This document shows positions 43,379 through 51,816 of a stretch of DNA of 64,000 nt, in pieces. Position 1 is the stretch's first letter. Each line of letters starts with the position of its first letter. This DNA is from Haliotispira sp965263485 (GTDB taxonomy: Bacteria; Spirochaetota; Spirochaetia; SP-2023), in contig CBDHHO010000004.1 in assembly GCA_965263485.1 (NCBI GenBank), positions 124,001 through 188,000 of the forward strand, written 5' to 3'. The position numbers were made by a program, and so were the translations under genes. The notes under the pieces were generated by a model, which was not told the origin of the DNA, ran no database searches, and saw nothing but the letters and a program-made list of their open reading frames with translations.

Positions 43379-44272
43379 ATGAGTACTTTTTTTAGCGGTT
43401 TGTACACCGCCTTAGTCACACCATTTACTGATGATAATCAGATCGACTACCCGGCACTGGAGCGACTGCTGGCCGAGCAGCTGGAGGCGCAGGTGGAGGG
43501 GTTGGTCGTCATGGGCACAACCGGCGAGAGCCCGGTGATCTATGATCGCGAAATGGAGAGTCTGGTACGTTTTGTGCGTCGGCAGACGAGCAGCAGTAAT
43601 TGCCAACTCATCATCGGCACCGGAAGCAACGATACCGCTTTTGCCGAGCAAGAGACCCGCATGTGCGACCGCCTGGATGTCGATGCCATGATGATCGTTA
43701 ATCCTTACTACAATAAACCCACGCAGGAAGGCCTGTTTCACCATTTCCGCCGCCTAGCGGGGGCCACCGGGCGCCCGATCCTGCTTTACAACATCAAGGG
43801 CCGTACCGGGGTCAATCTGGAAACAGTCACTCTGCTGCGGCTGATCGAGGCTGCGCCGAACATCCGGGGAGTCAAAGAAGCCAGTGGCGATCTCGAGCAG
43901 ATCAGCGATGTGATCCGCCAGACACCAGCCGATTTTGCAGTGCTCAGCGGTGATGATACCTTGGCTTTTCACTTGATGCTGCTGGGGGGCAGCGGAGCGG
44001 TTTCGGTAATGAGCAATCTGCGGCCCCGGGTCATGCATCAGCTTATTACGGCCTTGACCGACCGGGATGTCGAGCGGGCCCGGGCATTGCAGTTTCAGTG
44101 GCTGGAACTGATGCGGGCCTTGCTCAACGTGGGTAATAACCCGTTGGCGGTAAAGACGCTGTTGTATTTGGAAGGGCGCGTGGGTCAGCATGTCCGGGCA
44201 CCGCTGTGGCCCTTGGGCACTGCGGAGCAAGAGCAGCTGCGCGCGGTGCTGCGGCACTGCGAAAAAATTTAG
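43379..44272 (+). CDS. dapA: 4-hydroxy-tetrahydrodipicolinate synthase
   Basis: A 297-residue TIM-barrel aldolase that condenses pyruvate with aspartate semialdehyde in the lysine/diaminopimelate pathway. The motifs are VMGTTGESPV (pyruvate carboxylate), NPYYNKPTQEG with the catalytic Tyr at about 110-111, GRTGVNL with the Arg that binds substrate, and VKEASGD with the Schiff-base lysine at about 166. ATG 43379 is used because MSTFFSGLYTALVTPF is the standard start; an earlier in-frame start at 43319 adds 20 unlikely residues. The TAG stop (44270-44272) adjoins an element relic. It stands alone as an operon. Confidence 0.95.
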   Translation: MSTFFSGLYTALVTPFTDDNQIDYPALERLLAEQLEAQVEGLVVMGTTGESPVIYDREMESLVRFVRRQTSSSNCQLIIGTGSNDTAFAEQETRMCDRLDVDAMMIVNPYYNKPTQEGLFHHFRRLAGATGRPILLYNIKGRTGVNLETVTLLRLIEAAPNIRGVKEASGDLEQISDVIRQTPADFAVLSGDDTLAFHLMLLGGSGAVSVMSNLRPRVMHQLITALTDRDVERARALQFQWLELMRALLNVGNNPLAVKTLLYLEGRVGQHVRAPLWPLGTAEQEQLRAVLRHCEKI

Positions 44273-44300
44273 GGGACCTCTAAAGGGGGCCCCTAAAATC
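44272..44300. mobile_element. Relic of palindromic element at dapA stop
   Basis: GGGGACCTCTAAAGGGGGCCCCTAAAATC: a left end and a damaged second end in direct contact, starting on the last base of the dapA stop codon. Confidence 0.5.
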
Positions 44301-44424
44301 AACTTGATATACCGAGGTGCCAAAATTTTGCTGCGCCGGGCTTCCTCAAAAGTTGGCGCGGGCTGTTCGTTGATCATTACCAGGTTTGTCAGAATCAATT
44401 CCTGCAGCTCATTGTATACTGCTT

Positions 44425-44900
44425 CAATCTTGGGCAACCGGGTGGTCGATCTATATGCTCGTTGGCGCATTGACTGCTTAAATTTACAACCAGATATAAT
44501 CTCCATACTGATCGGAGTAAATGATTCCTGTCAACACTTTACCAGTAATAACGGCGTAGAAACGAAGCGATTTTACCACATCTACCGGGATCTGCTCTCT
44601 TGGACGAAAGAAGAGCTGCCCTCGTGCCGCCTGCTGCTTGGAGAGCCTTTTGTGCTATTTGAAAAGGCATCGGCTCGTGAGAAATGGGTTGCCGCTGTCG
44701 GGGAAAAGCGGGATACCGTGCGGCATCTTGCCACAGAGATGGAATTGCCGCTTGTTCCTTACCAGCAGGTCTTTGATCGGGCTTGCCAAAAGGCAGAGGC
44801 TGCGTATTGGCTCTACGATGGAATACATCCCACAGCAGCAGGCCACCAACTGATGGCCGAAGCCTGGTATCAGACGTTACTACAGACAGGCTGGTTTTGA
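44425..44900 (+). pseudogene. SGNH/GDSL hydrolase, N-terminally truncated
   Basis: In frame from about 44430 the translation reads GNRVVDLYARWRIDCLNLQP, ISILIGVNDS (block III, with the Asn of the oxyanion hole) and YWLYDGIHPTAAGHQLMAEA (block V, catalytic Asp-x-x-His). The N-terminal block I (GDSxT with the nucleophile Ser) is absent; the sequence before GNRVV does not align with the family. The enzyme should therefore be inactive. It lies just downstream of element relics, which may mark the breakpoint. Confidence 0.75.
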
Positions 44901-44964
44901 GCAAATGTAATACAAGGGGAGCAGAACACTAAGCTCAGCATAGAACCGGGTTTTCTTACCGCGA

Positions 44965-45003
44965 AGGGACATTTGTCCCTATCGCAAATGAATATCCGGA
45001 TAT
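44965..45003. promoter_or_regulatory. Two palindromes upstream of binding-protein gene
   Basis: AGGGACATTTGTCCCT (44965-44980) and ATATCCGGATAT (44992-45003) lie 45-84 bases before the 45049 start. The second is a perfect 12-mer centred on CG, as in LacI-family operators. The bound regulator is unknown. Confidence 0.4.
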
Positions 45004-45048
45004 ATCTTAATCCAATGTTTATCAAGGCAGTTTTATAAGGAGTTTGAA

Positions 45049-46704
45049 ATGAATCATAAGGGCACCTCTAAAAATATTGGACAGCGATATTGGACAGCGA
45101 TATTTATCAGTTGCGCAATAGTACTATATTCTTGTAATGCCGGGAAATCAAAAGCTGCGGTTTCGGGCTCTCTGTCTGGAGTAATGGGAGAAGCTGAGAA
45201 AGGCATTTTTAATGAGACAGGTTTCCCAATCGTTTCGGAGCAGATTACCCTGTCTGGGATTGCAGCAAAAAGACCAATTCACGGCAACTACAATCAGATG
45301 CCTACATTGCAAAGAATGATGGACCATACCGGGATTCTTCTGGATATTGAAGGGATACCAGAAACCGGCTATCGCCAGAAAATTAATCTGCTGTTTGCCA
45401 GTGGCGATTTGCCCGATGTCATATTTTCGGACCCTCCCGATAATCTCATGAATTACGCCGGCGAGCTGATTCGCCCTTTGGATGGGTATATTGAAAACTA
45501 TATGCCCAATTTGCGGGAACTCTTTCAAAAACGTCCTTCCTACAAAAAGAGCGCGGTGCTCCCTGATGGCCATATTTATCAGCTTCCCCGGATAGGCGAA
45601 CAAACACAGAATCAGACCCCCAATCACGCATTTATCAATAAAACATGGCTCGATGCACTGGGTCTTGAGGTTCCCCGGACAACAGAAGAGTTCCATCAAG
45701 TTCTCAAAGCCTTTAAAGAAGGAGACCCCAATGGCAATGGGATTGCCGATGAGCTTCCGGTCTCGCTCATGGCAAACGTCTGGTGGGCTTTTACGGCTCT
45801 GCACAGTTTTGCAGGGTCATTTGTCTTTCCCTTTGACGGCACATATTTGAAAGTGGGCGCAGGGCAAAAATTGGAATTTGTCCCTGTAGTTGAGGCGGAT
45901 GACTTTCAGGAATTATTGCTATGGTGGCAGAAACTATATCAGGACGGGTTGGTGGACGTTGAGTCCTATACACAAGATGTATCGACGTTTTTTGTCAAAG
46001 GCAAAACAGGCCTGTACGGGGTTTTTGTCTCTTGGTTTGACGAAGAGGTTGTCGGGAATGAAATGAGCAGTGAGGATTATGTTATGCTACCGCCACTGGA
46101 GGGCCCCAAGGGCAGGCAACAGTGGTTTCGGAATATTAACAGTGCCGGCGGAGCCGTTGTGTTTTTGTTGCCGACTCAGAATCCGTATCCGGCCAGCACC
46201 ATGCGTTTTATGGACCTGGCTTACGATCCTGAATACGCTTGGCAGATTGCTCACGGCCCCTGGGATATCGTTCTTGAGAAACTGCCCGACGGCAAGGTCA
46301 GAACCCTGCCTACACCTGAAGGCCTTACGGATGATGAATGGAGATACCAGAATACTCCAGCCTCAAGCTTCCCTGCCGCATTGCTCTCGGATCAATATGA
46401 AAAATGGCTGGCTCCCCGCACCATCCGGAGAAAGAAGGAACGTTACGCCCAACTGCTGCCATTTCTGCCAGAGCGAGATAATTATATACCCTCACTAAAT
46501 TTCACAAGTGATGAAGACGCTGAACTGGCAATCTTGCGGACTGATATAACCGATTTTTTCAAACAAAGTTATGTCAAATGGATCACTCAGGGAACAGATA
46601 TCCGGGCAGCTTGGCCTGACTTTGTCCGGCGCCTCGAAAATATTGGATTGGAGAGATATATCGAGATTTACCAGGCCGCTTATGAGCGGTTTATCCATAG
46701 CTGA
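45049..46704 (+). CDS. Extracellular solute-binding lipoprotein (LipO/oligosaccharide type)
   Basis: A 551-residue binding protein. The signal peptide ends ISCAIVLYSCNAG, a lipobox with Cys at about 29. The mature part resembles large family 1 receptors for oligosaccharides: GDLPDVIFSDPPDNLMNYAG, TWLDALGLEVPRTTEEFHQV, LKAFKEGDPNGNGIADELPV. The D-PNGNGIADE segment is a typical calcium-like loop. AAGGAG precedes the ATG. The first residues MNHKGTSKN are partly element sequence (ATAA then GGGCACCTCTAAAAAT), so the n-region of its signal peptide comes from an old insertion. A 13-bp tandem duplication follows at about 45078-45103. No permeases are adjacent. Confidence 0.88.
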   Translation: MNHKGTSKNIGQRYWTAIFISCAIVLYSCNAGKSKAAVSGSLSGVMGEAEKGIFNETGFPIVSEQITLSGIAAKRPIHGNYNQMPTLQRMMDHTGILLDIEGIPETGYRQKINLLFASGDLPDVIFSDPPDNLMNYAGELIRPLDGYIENYMPNLRELFQKRPSYKKSAVLPDGHIYQLPRIGEQTQNQTPNHAFINKTWLDALGLEVPRTTEEFHQVLKAFKEGDPNGNGIADELPVSLMANVWWAFTALHSFAGSFVFPFDGTYLKVGAGQKLEFVPVVEADDFQELLLWWQKLYQDGLVDVESYTQDVSTFFVKGKTGLYGVFVSWFDEEVVGNEMSSEDYVMLPPLEGPKGRQQWFRNINSAGGAVVFLLPTQNPYPASTMRFMDLAYDPEYAWQIAHGPWDIVLEKLPDGKVRTLPTPEGLTDDEWRYQNTPASSFPAALLSDQYEKWLAPRTIRRKKERYAQLLPFLPERDNYIPSLNFTSDEDAELAILRTDITDFFKQSYVKWITQGTDIRAAWPDFVRRLENIGLERYIEIYQAAYERFIHS

Positions 46705-46721
46705 CCTTGGTAGCTGTTAAT

Positions 46722-46752
46722 GGGGACCTCTAAAGGGCACCTCTAAAAATTG
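46722..46752. mobile_element. Tandem left-end relics
   Basis: GGGGACCTCTAAA directly followed by GGGCACCTCTAAAAATTGC. Two left termini of the family lie side by side without right ends. Confidence 0.55.
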
Positions 46753-46812
46753 CTTGAGCAGAAAGAGATCTCTGCTACCAGTATAATGTGAAAACCTAAG
46801 GAACTATCATGA

Positions 46813-46975
46813 GGGAACCTCTAAAATTCCAATTTCGCGCCAGACTCGGTCTTTTTCACGGAGCAGCTTTGTCACGAAAGCCTTACCATACAGCAAAGTA
46901 TGCCTCGGCTTCCGTTCCTCGCTGCCGCAAAAAATCCCTTCGTCTGGCATCAAAAGCGAATTTTTAGAGGTCCCC
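46813..46975. mobile_element. 163-bp palindromic element at a start codon, TSD ATGA
   Basis: Termini are GGGAACCTCTAAAATTCC and GCGAATTTTTAGAGGTCCCC. ATGA is duplicated at 46809-46812 and 46976-46979. The stem GCCAGAC (46839-46845) pairs with GTCTGGC (46942-46948), a different sequence from the GCTGA type but at the same place. One A is missing in the left terminus, so the element plus duplication is 167 bp and breaks the frame between the two ATG copies. Confidence 0.93.
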
Positions 46976-48646
46976 ATGAACATAAATCTACACAAAAATA
47001 CCCATACAACATCTGCTGCTTGTGAGGAAATTAGACGCGACTCTGCCAGTGTCGCTGATGATGATCCAGTACAAATTTACAGCAGCTTAGTGCCAAATGA
47101 AGTTAGTGTAGCCCCTAATTACTGGTGCACATGGTACTGGCAAAATTACCTGATTCTTAAGGGACAAGAAGTAACAAACCCTGATGCAAAAAATATTTAT
47201 ACAAATGAAGCTGCAAGAGAAGAGATGACCGAAGAGAACATCTTTGGGAAGCAGGGTATGGCAGTGGTTATGCTGCCAAAAACAAGGAGTGATTATTATT
47301 TTGTAATTGATCATGGATGGCAGGATAAAAACATTTCTGAAAACAAATTCTTTACTTTAAGGATGGATCCTGTTGATTTCCCCGGATATGCACATTTGGA
47401 ACCAAAAGAAAAGATCAAGCAGATGAATATTGATATTCAATCTTTAGGCTGGAAAGGGCTTGGTTTATGGGTCAGGGGAAACCCATCGGAGGAAGAAATG
47501 AAAAAATTTATTGAATGGAGTAAATATGCAAGAATTGAATATTGGAAGATAGATGGAGGCGATATAGAGTATTATTATGCATCAAAAATTAAAAATGAAC
47601 TTTATCCGGAACTGACATTAGAGCACATCACGGGAGCAGCACCTATAAACCCCAAATGGGATATCCCCGAATTATCTTTATATCCGTCTGTCTACAATAA
47701 AGAAGAAGCTGTTTCCCAAAAACTAGATGCTTCACTAAATTCAGCAACAGAAACAGTAGAAAGATCATTGGATGTAATTAAAAATACAGATGTGTTTAGA
47801 ACTTATGATGCAGCACCTTTGCTGGTGAGTACAACCACCTTGCAAAGAATACATGATATACTGGTAGAAACAGCAGGAAATAGTGAGTACAAAGCATTTT
47901 TAAATATTCAGGATGATTGCAATATTGCGGCAGCTTTGGGATTGCTTGTTGCAGCGAAACGACACCCCATGAAAACACCCAGAATGTATAATGGCAAAGA
48001 CTTCCATTTCCAAATCTCCGGTGAACGCCATGTAGACCGACGACTAAATGAAATGGACAGATTTGTATTATGGCAGCGTATTGCCCCTCCTATGCCTGCT
48101 GGTTACGGAACCTATCGGTTTTCAAAACACAATCTTGTTGATCATATTGTTTTTCAAGCAAACGATACTTGGTACACACCAGCTCACGGGAAAATGGTGC
48201 GACAAAGTGCTCCGGCAATTATGGCCCGGAATATAGCTCTTCCTGAAATTAAACATAAAGGACTCGCACCTTATGTTATGGCTTCAAAGTTCCCCAATGG
48301 AGCAGTTGCAATTGCTACGGAAGGGCGAGTCACACCTGATAAAAGCTGGATTCATCCCAAAGCAGATATTGTTTTAAAGGAAGTAAAACTGAACAGTCCC
48401 ATTGGTATCTTTGGTTATTATAAATCTTTATCATTATTATTAGATTATAAAAAAAAATTACCTGGTAAATTAAGAATTTATGGTCAGGATTTATTGTCTA
48501 AAAAATCAATAGATATTACTAATAAGATAGATATAAACAAGAATAAAATAGTAATCCAAGGTGATTTGATTGAATATATAGGAAATATAGATAGAGATAA
48601 ATACGATATTTCAAGCCCTGGGATGGTTATTAGAATAATTTTGTAA
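46976..48646 (+). CDS. Putative glycoside hydrolase-like protein, AT-rich
   Basis: A 556-residue protein of uncertain family. The pattern YFVIDHGWQDKNISENKFFT, KGLGLWVRGNPSEEEMKKFI and YWKIDGGDIEYYY recalls the TIM barrels of clan-D alpha-galactosidase-like hydrolases (W at strand ends, KxDGGD acid), and a beta-sandwich-like C-terminal domain follows. No signal peptide is seen. Base composition is far more AT-rich than its neighbours, which suggests recent transfer. The start codon is the right copy of the ATGA target duplication of the element just upstream; AGAGG in the element end sits 5 bases before the ATG. The original ribosome site (AAGGAAC near 46798) is now cut off. Confidence 0.65.
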   Translation: MNINLHKNTHTTSAACEEIRRDSASVADDDPVQIYSSLVPNEVSVAPNYWCTWYWQNYLILKGQEVTNPDAKNIYTNEAAREEMTEENIFGKQGMAVVMLPKTRSDYYFVIDHGWQDKNISENKFFTLRMDPVDFPGYAHLEPKEKIKQMNIDIQSLGWKGLGLWVRGNPSEEEMKKFIEWSKYARIEYWKIDGGDIEYYYASKIKNELYPELTLEHITGAAPINPKWDIPELSLYPSVYNKEEAVSQKLDASLNSATETVERSLDVIKNTDVFRTYDAAPLLVSTTTLQRIHDILVETAGNSEYKAFLNIQDDCNIAAALGLLVAAKRHPMKTPRMYNGKDFHFQISGERHVDRRLNEMDRFVLWQRIAPPMPAGYGTYRFSKHNLVDHIVFQANDTWYTPAHGKMVRQSAPAIMARNIALPEIKHKGLAPYVMASKFPNGAVAIATEGRVTPDKSWIHPKADIVLKEVKLNSPIGIFGYYKSLSLLLDYKKKLPGKLRIYGQDLLSKKSIDITNKIDINKNKIVIQGDLIEYIGNIDRDKYDISSPGMVIRIIL

Positions 48647-48710
48647 TCCTTCACGGGTTAGGTTCTCACTTCGGTAAAGGCCCCGGAACAATAGCTCCCC
48701 TGCCCCACAC

Positions 48711-50147
48711 TTACAAAGCCGTGGTAATTCGTTTCTTCACCAGATAGTCTTCTAGGGCAAAATGGGAGCAGTCCTGACCCACACCGCTCTGCTTTATTCC
48801 CATGTGCGGCAGGTCGATGGCGTACTTCACTCCGTTAATTTGTACTTCGCCGAAATTGAGTTCGCGGGCAGCTTGGTTGGCCAGATTCCCGTCCCGGCTG
48901 AATACGTAGGAGGCCAGGCCCGATTGGGTGTCGTTGGCCCGGGCGATGGCTTCGTCGTAACTGCCGAAGCTGCTGATGCTGAGTACCGGGCCGAAGACTT
49001 CGTCGCAGCACAGCTTGCTGGTGTCGGAGACTTGATCCAGTACGGTGGGCATGTAGTAGGCTCCTTTGTCTTCCATTCCCGGTGGGATGCGGCCGCCGTA
49101 GCACAGTCGGGCACCGTCGCGGACGGCCTCTTCTACCCAGTTGTGTATGCGTTCGCGGGCCTGTTTGTGGATTAATGGTCCCATGTCGGCGGCGGAGTCC
49201 CGGCCATGACCGATTTTTATGGCCTGCACTTTTTCCAGTACCCTGCTCAGAAATGCGTCGTGGATCGATTCGTGGACCAGAATGCGGTTGGGGGTAACAC
49301 AGATTTGTCCCGTATTGGCCGTTTTGAGGATAACGATCAGGCTGGCGGCCAATTCCAGGTCGGCATCGGCAAACACCAGTGCGGGGGCGTTGCCGCCCAG
49401 TTCCATGCTGTAGCGTTTCACCGACGCAGCACCGCTGGTCATCACCTTGCAGCCCGTAGCCGTTGAGCCGATCAGAGTCAGCATGGCCGGAATCGGGCTC
49501 CGGCTGATGACTTCGGCGGTTTCTGCCACGGGGCCGGTCAATACTTGCACCGCTCCCGGCGGGAGTTCCGCCTTGGCACATAGTTCCCCAATCATATAAG
49601 CCGTGAGCGGAGTTTCCGGGGCCGGGCGCAGAATCAGGGGGCAGCCGGCGGCCATAGCCGGTCCCAGCTTGAAGGCCAGATTCAGCAGCGGGAAATTCCA
49701 GGCGACAAAGGCCCCGACCACGCCCGCTGCCTGATAGATAATTTTATGTTCATGAGTATTTTCCAGGTCCACCAGCAGATGGCCGTGTTTACGTTGTATT
49801 TCCACCGCATAGTATTCCAGAGTATCCAGCACGCGCTGATAGCCTTCTTCGGTCTGGGCGTAGGTTTTGCCGTGTTCGTACATCTCCGCCGTGCGCAGTT
49901 CTTCTTCCCGGCCGGTAACCAGTTCGCGCAGACGCAGCATATAGCTTACCCGCTCTTTGACACTGAGTCCGCTCCACAGCGGAAATGCGGTCTGGGCACT
50001 GTCCAGAGCTTTCCGGGTATCGGCGGAGCCGGCCCAGGCGACTTCGCCCACCACTTCGTCTGTGGCAGGGCAGTGCACCGGCTGTTTGCGTTCGCCTTCG
50101 GCATCGAGTAGTTTCCCGTCAATATACAGCTTGTGATAGCCAAACAT
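48711..50147 (-). CDS. NAD(P)-dependent aldehyde dehydrogenase
   Basis: A 478-residue ALDH-superfamily enzyme that oxidises an aldehyde to the acid. The catalytic glutamate is in MELGGNAPALVFADAD, the nucleophilic Cys in NTGQICVTPNRILVH, and cofactor residues are in AWNFPLLNLAFKLGPAMAAG and GSTATGCKVM. The C-terminal EEF/PF-type bridge is DEVFGPVLSISSFGSYDEAI. In this setting, beside sugar-acid dehydratases and a KDG-type kinase, it could act on glycolaldehyde, lactaldehyde or 2-oxoglutarate semialdehyde; this is inference. It lies downstream of the disrupted enolase paralogue on the same strand. No terminator is seen between it and the convergent 46976 gene. Confidence 0.93.
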   Translation of the reverse strand: MFGYHKLYIDGKLLDAEGERKQPVHCPATDEVVGEVAWAGSADTRKALDSAQTAFPLWSGLSVKERVSYMLRLRELVTGREEELRTAEMYEHGKTYAQTEEGYQRVLDTLEYYAVEIQRKHGHLLVDLENTHEHKIIYQAAGVVGAFVAWNFPLLNLAFKLGPAMAAGCPLILRPAPETPLTAYMIGELCAKAELPPGAVQVLTGPVAETAEVISRSPIPAMLTLIGSTATGCKVMTSGAASVKRYSMELGGNAPALVFADADLELAASLIVILKTANTGQICVTPNRILVHESIHDAFLSRVLEKVQAIKIGHGRDSAADMGPLIHKQARERIHNWVEEAVRDGARLCYGGRIPPGMEDKGAYYMPTVLDQVSDTSKLCCDEVFGPVLSISSFGSYDEAIARANDTQSGLASYVFSRDGNLANQAARELNFGEVQINGVKYAIDLPHMGIKQSGVGQDCSHFALEDYLVKKRITTAL

Positions 50148-50218
50148 ACTATCCTCCTCTTGCTTAATTACTTCACCGAATAAAAATCCAGCATATCTTC
50201 GTCAATTTCAATTCCTAA

Positions 50219-51468
50219 GGGGACCTCTAAAAATCGGCATTGCGATGTAAAATCAAAAATCCTTCCTTAATCATAACAAAATAGCACAAAAAATAGTTGG
50301 ATCCAGATTAATTACGATCAATAAATTCTAATAAAATTAGAATTTACATAAAAAATCATTATTTACAGCATTTTAGATACAATTATCCACTATTATGCTG
50401 TAATTGAAACATATTTTAACATATTATACACAGTATTTCGTAACCCCATACGAAACCTTACCCGATCTATCCCTATACATCGCAACTCTAATCCCCTATT
50501 CATGCAATTGCGAAACCATGCAAATATATGCTCCACTTTCGCCCGGGTCTTTGACTTGCGGCGGTTACTTTCTAATTGCTTCTCTGTAAGTGAAGTATCT
50601 CGATATTTTCGGTGATGAATAAAGTTCCTCACACCTTTCTTCCGTAGTTCATTTGTTATCTTTTCACTTCGGTACGCACTATCCCCATATATCTGCGTGA
50701 CGCCTTCGGATAAAATAGCTGCAAGCACCTGTGAGTCGTGCACATTAGCTGCACTTACTTCGTAAGCGGTAATAAACTGCTCGTTAGTCGCCGTTGCAAT
50801 GTGATTTTTGTATCCATAGTGGCTTTTGCTATTTTTCTTTGTCCACCTTGCATCCGTATCTTTTTGCCTCATTTTATTCTCGTTTTCCTTGAATGATGGA
50901 GGGATTTCATCATTTTTGATCTGCTGGTTTTCTTCTCTGGTATTGCGCTGCACAGGCACTTTGACAAAGCTGGCGTCCACGATATTCCCTTTGTGCAGTT
51001 TTATCTTTCTTTCAGCAAGAAATTTATGGAACTCAAGAAAAAGCGTTTGCTCGAGATTGAGTTTGCGCAGCGTTTCCTTGAAGGACCAAATGGTTTTGGA
51101 ATCGGGAGATTTATCAAGCAGGCTCATGTCAAGAAAGAATTTGAAATAGATGCTACCATTGATTTGGACCTCCATGGCATCATCAGAGAGGTTGTAGGTT
51201 TCCTGAAGGATGAGAATGCGCAACATTTGGGAGACAGGGAATCTTGGCCTTCCAGAATTATTTTTCTTTTTAGGGATATTTTGAGAAATAGTCTCTGAGA
51301 TTCTATCCCAATCGATAGATTTTTTAAGTTCGAATATAAAAGGATTTGTACGTTCTACATCCTGATATATTATTTCACTTGTCATTTCAATCATAATGAT
51401 CCTCCAATATTATTGTATTGTAATTGAATAATTGTGATTTGTCCAGTGTTGGATTTTTAGAGGTGCCC
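50219..51468. mobile_element. IS5-family insertion sequence with the same termini as the small elements
   Basis: 1250 bp. The left end GGGGACCTCTAAAAATCG and the right end (complement) GGGCACCTCTAAAAATCC match at 16 of the first 17 positions. CTAA is duplicated at 50215-50218 and 51469-51472, which fits the 4-bp YTAR targets of IS5 relatives. It carries one transposase gene. The terminal repeats equal those of the 164-bp elements, but the interior is unrelated and AT-rich. Confidence 0.93.
50393..51394 (-). CDS. IS5-family transposase
   Basis: A 333-residue DDE transposase. The N-terminal DNA-binding part contains GRPRFPVSQMLRILILQETY and FLDMSLLDKSPDSKTIWSFK, typical of IS5. The catalytic Asp/Asp/Glu are in NIVDASFVKVPVQR, TQIYGDSAYRSEK and RAKVEHIFAWFRNC, the last fitting the R-x3-E region. 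It appears complete and without frameshift, so the IS may be active. It should recognise the GGGnACCTCTAAAAATC termini shared by more than twenty non-autonomous copies in the window. Codon use is strongly AT-biased, unlike the surrounding genes. Confidence 0.94.
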   Translation of the reverse strand: MIEMTSEIIYQDVERTNPFIFELKKSIDWDRISETISQNIPKKKNNSGRPRFPVSQMLRILILQETYNLSDDAMEVQINGSIYFKFFLDMSLLDKSPDSKTIWSFKETLRKLNLEQTLFLEFHKFLAERKIKLHKGNIVDASFVKVPVQRNTREENQQIKNDEIPPSFKENENKMRQKDTDARWTKKNSKSHYGYKNHIATATNEQFITAYEVSAANVHDSQVLAAILSEGVTQIYGDSAYRSEKITNELRKKGVRNFIHHRKYRDTSLTEKQLESNRRKSKTRAKVEHIFAWFRNCMNRGLELRCIGIDRVRFRMGLRNTVYNMLKYVSITA

Positions 51469-51696
51469 CTAAGCCATCCCCTGAAGGGAGGCCAATATAA
51501 CCGTCTTGCATCTCCGGTATGCCCGTGGCCAGTTTTTCGCGGAACACGTTGCTGGTACGGTCATACTCCAGATACATGGGGGCGGGCTCCAGTGCCGGAG
51601 GGAAGTCGGGCAGCGAAAAGGCAAATTGTTCTTTTGCCGGGAGTTTTTGTTCCAGGGCGTAGCTTTGGACTGCGATGATTTTCATGAGGGGGCCAC

Positions 51697-51729
51697 AAAA
51701 AAATCACTTTGGGTGGTAGACAAAGTGAT
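51697..51729 (-). terminator. Rho-independent terminator of the dehydratase operon
   Basis: On the minus strand ATCACTTTG / CAAAGTGAT (9 bp) with a 9-base loop, followed by seven T. It lies about 90 bases after the VOC gene stop and directly before the remnant of the enolase paralogue. Confidence 0.82.
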
Positions 51730-51816
51730 CTCACCTAATTAAGTAAGAGGATATATCTAATTATCAACATCTAAAAATGTTAAATTAAGATTATTCCGAA
51801 AGAAGTCAAATCATTT

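Larger units (their letters stand above)
50168..51685 (-). pseudogene. Enolase-superfamily gene remnant: internally deleted and split by IS
   Basis: Two pieces flank the IS. The 5' piece (51685 down to 51469) encodes MKIIAVQSYALEQKLPAKEQ and FAFS, then LPDFPPALEPAPMYLEYDRT to GIPEMQDGYIGLPSGDGLG. The 3' piece (50218-50168) encodes IEIDEDMLDFYSVK and stop. Joined without one CTAA they form a continuous frame whose ends match the intact gene at 58652-59788. Residues equal to 25-315 of that gene are missing; the join falls at a short TTTTCGC homology. All catalytic residues are in the deleted part. A terminator abuts its 5' end and there is no ribosome site. Confidence 0.9.
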
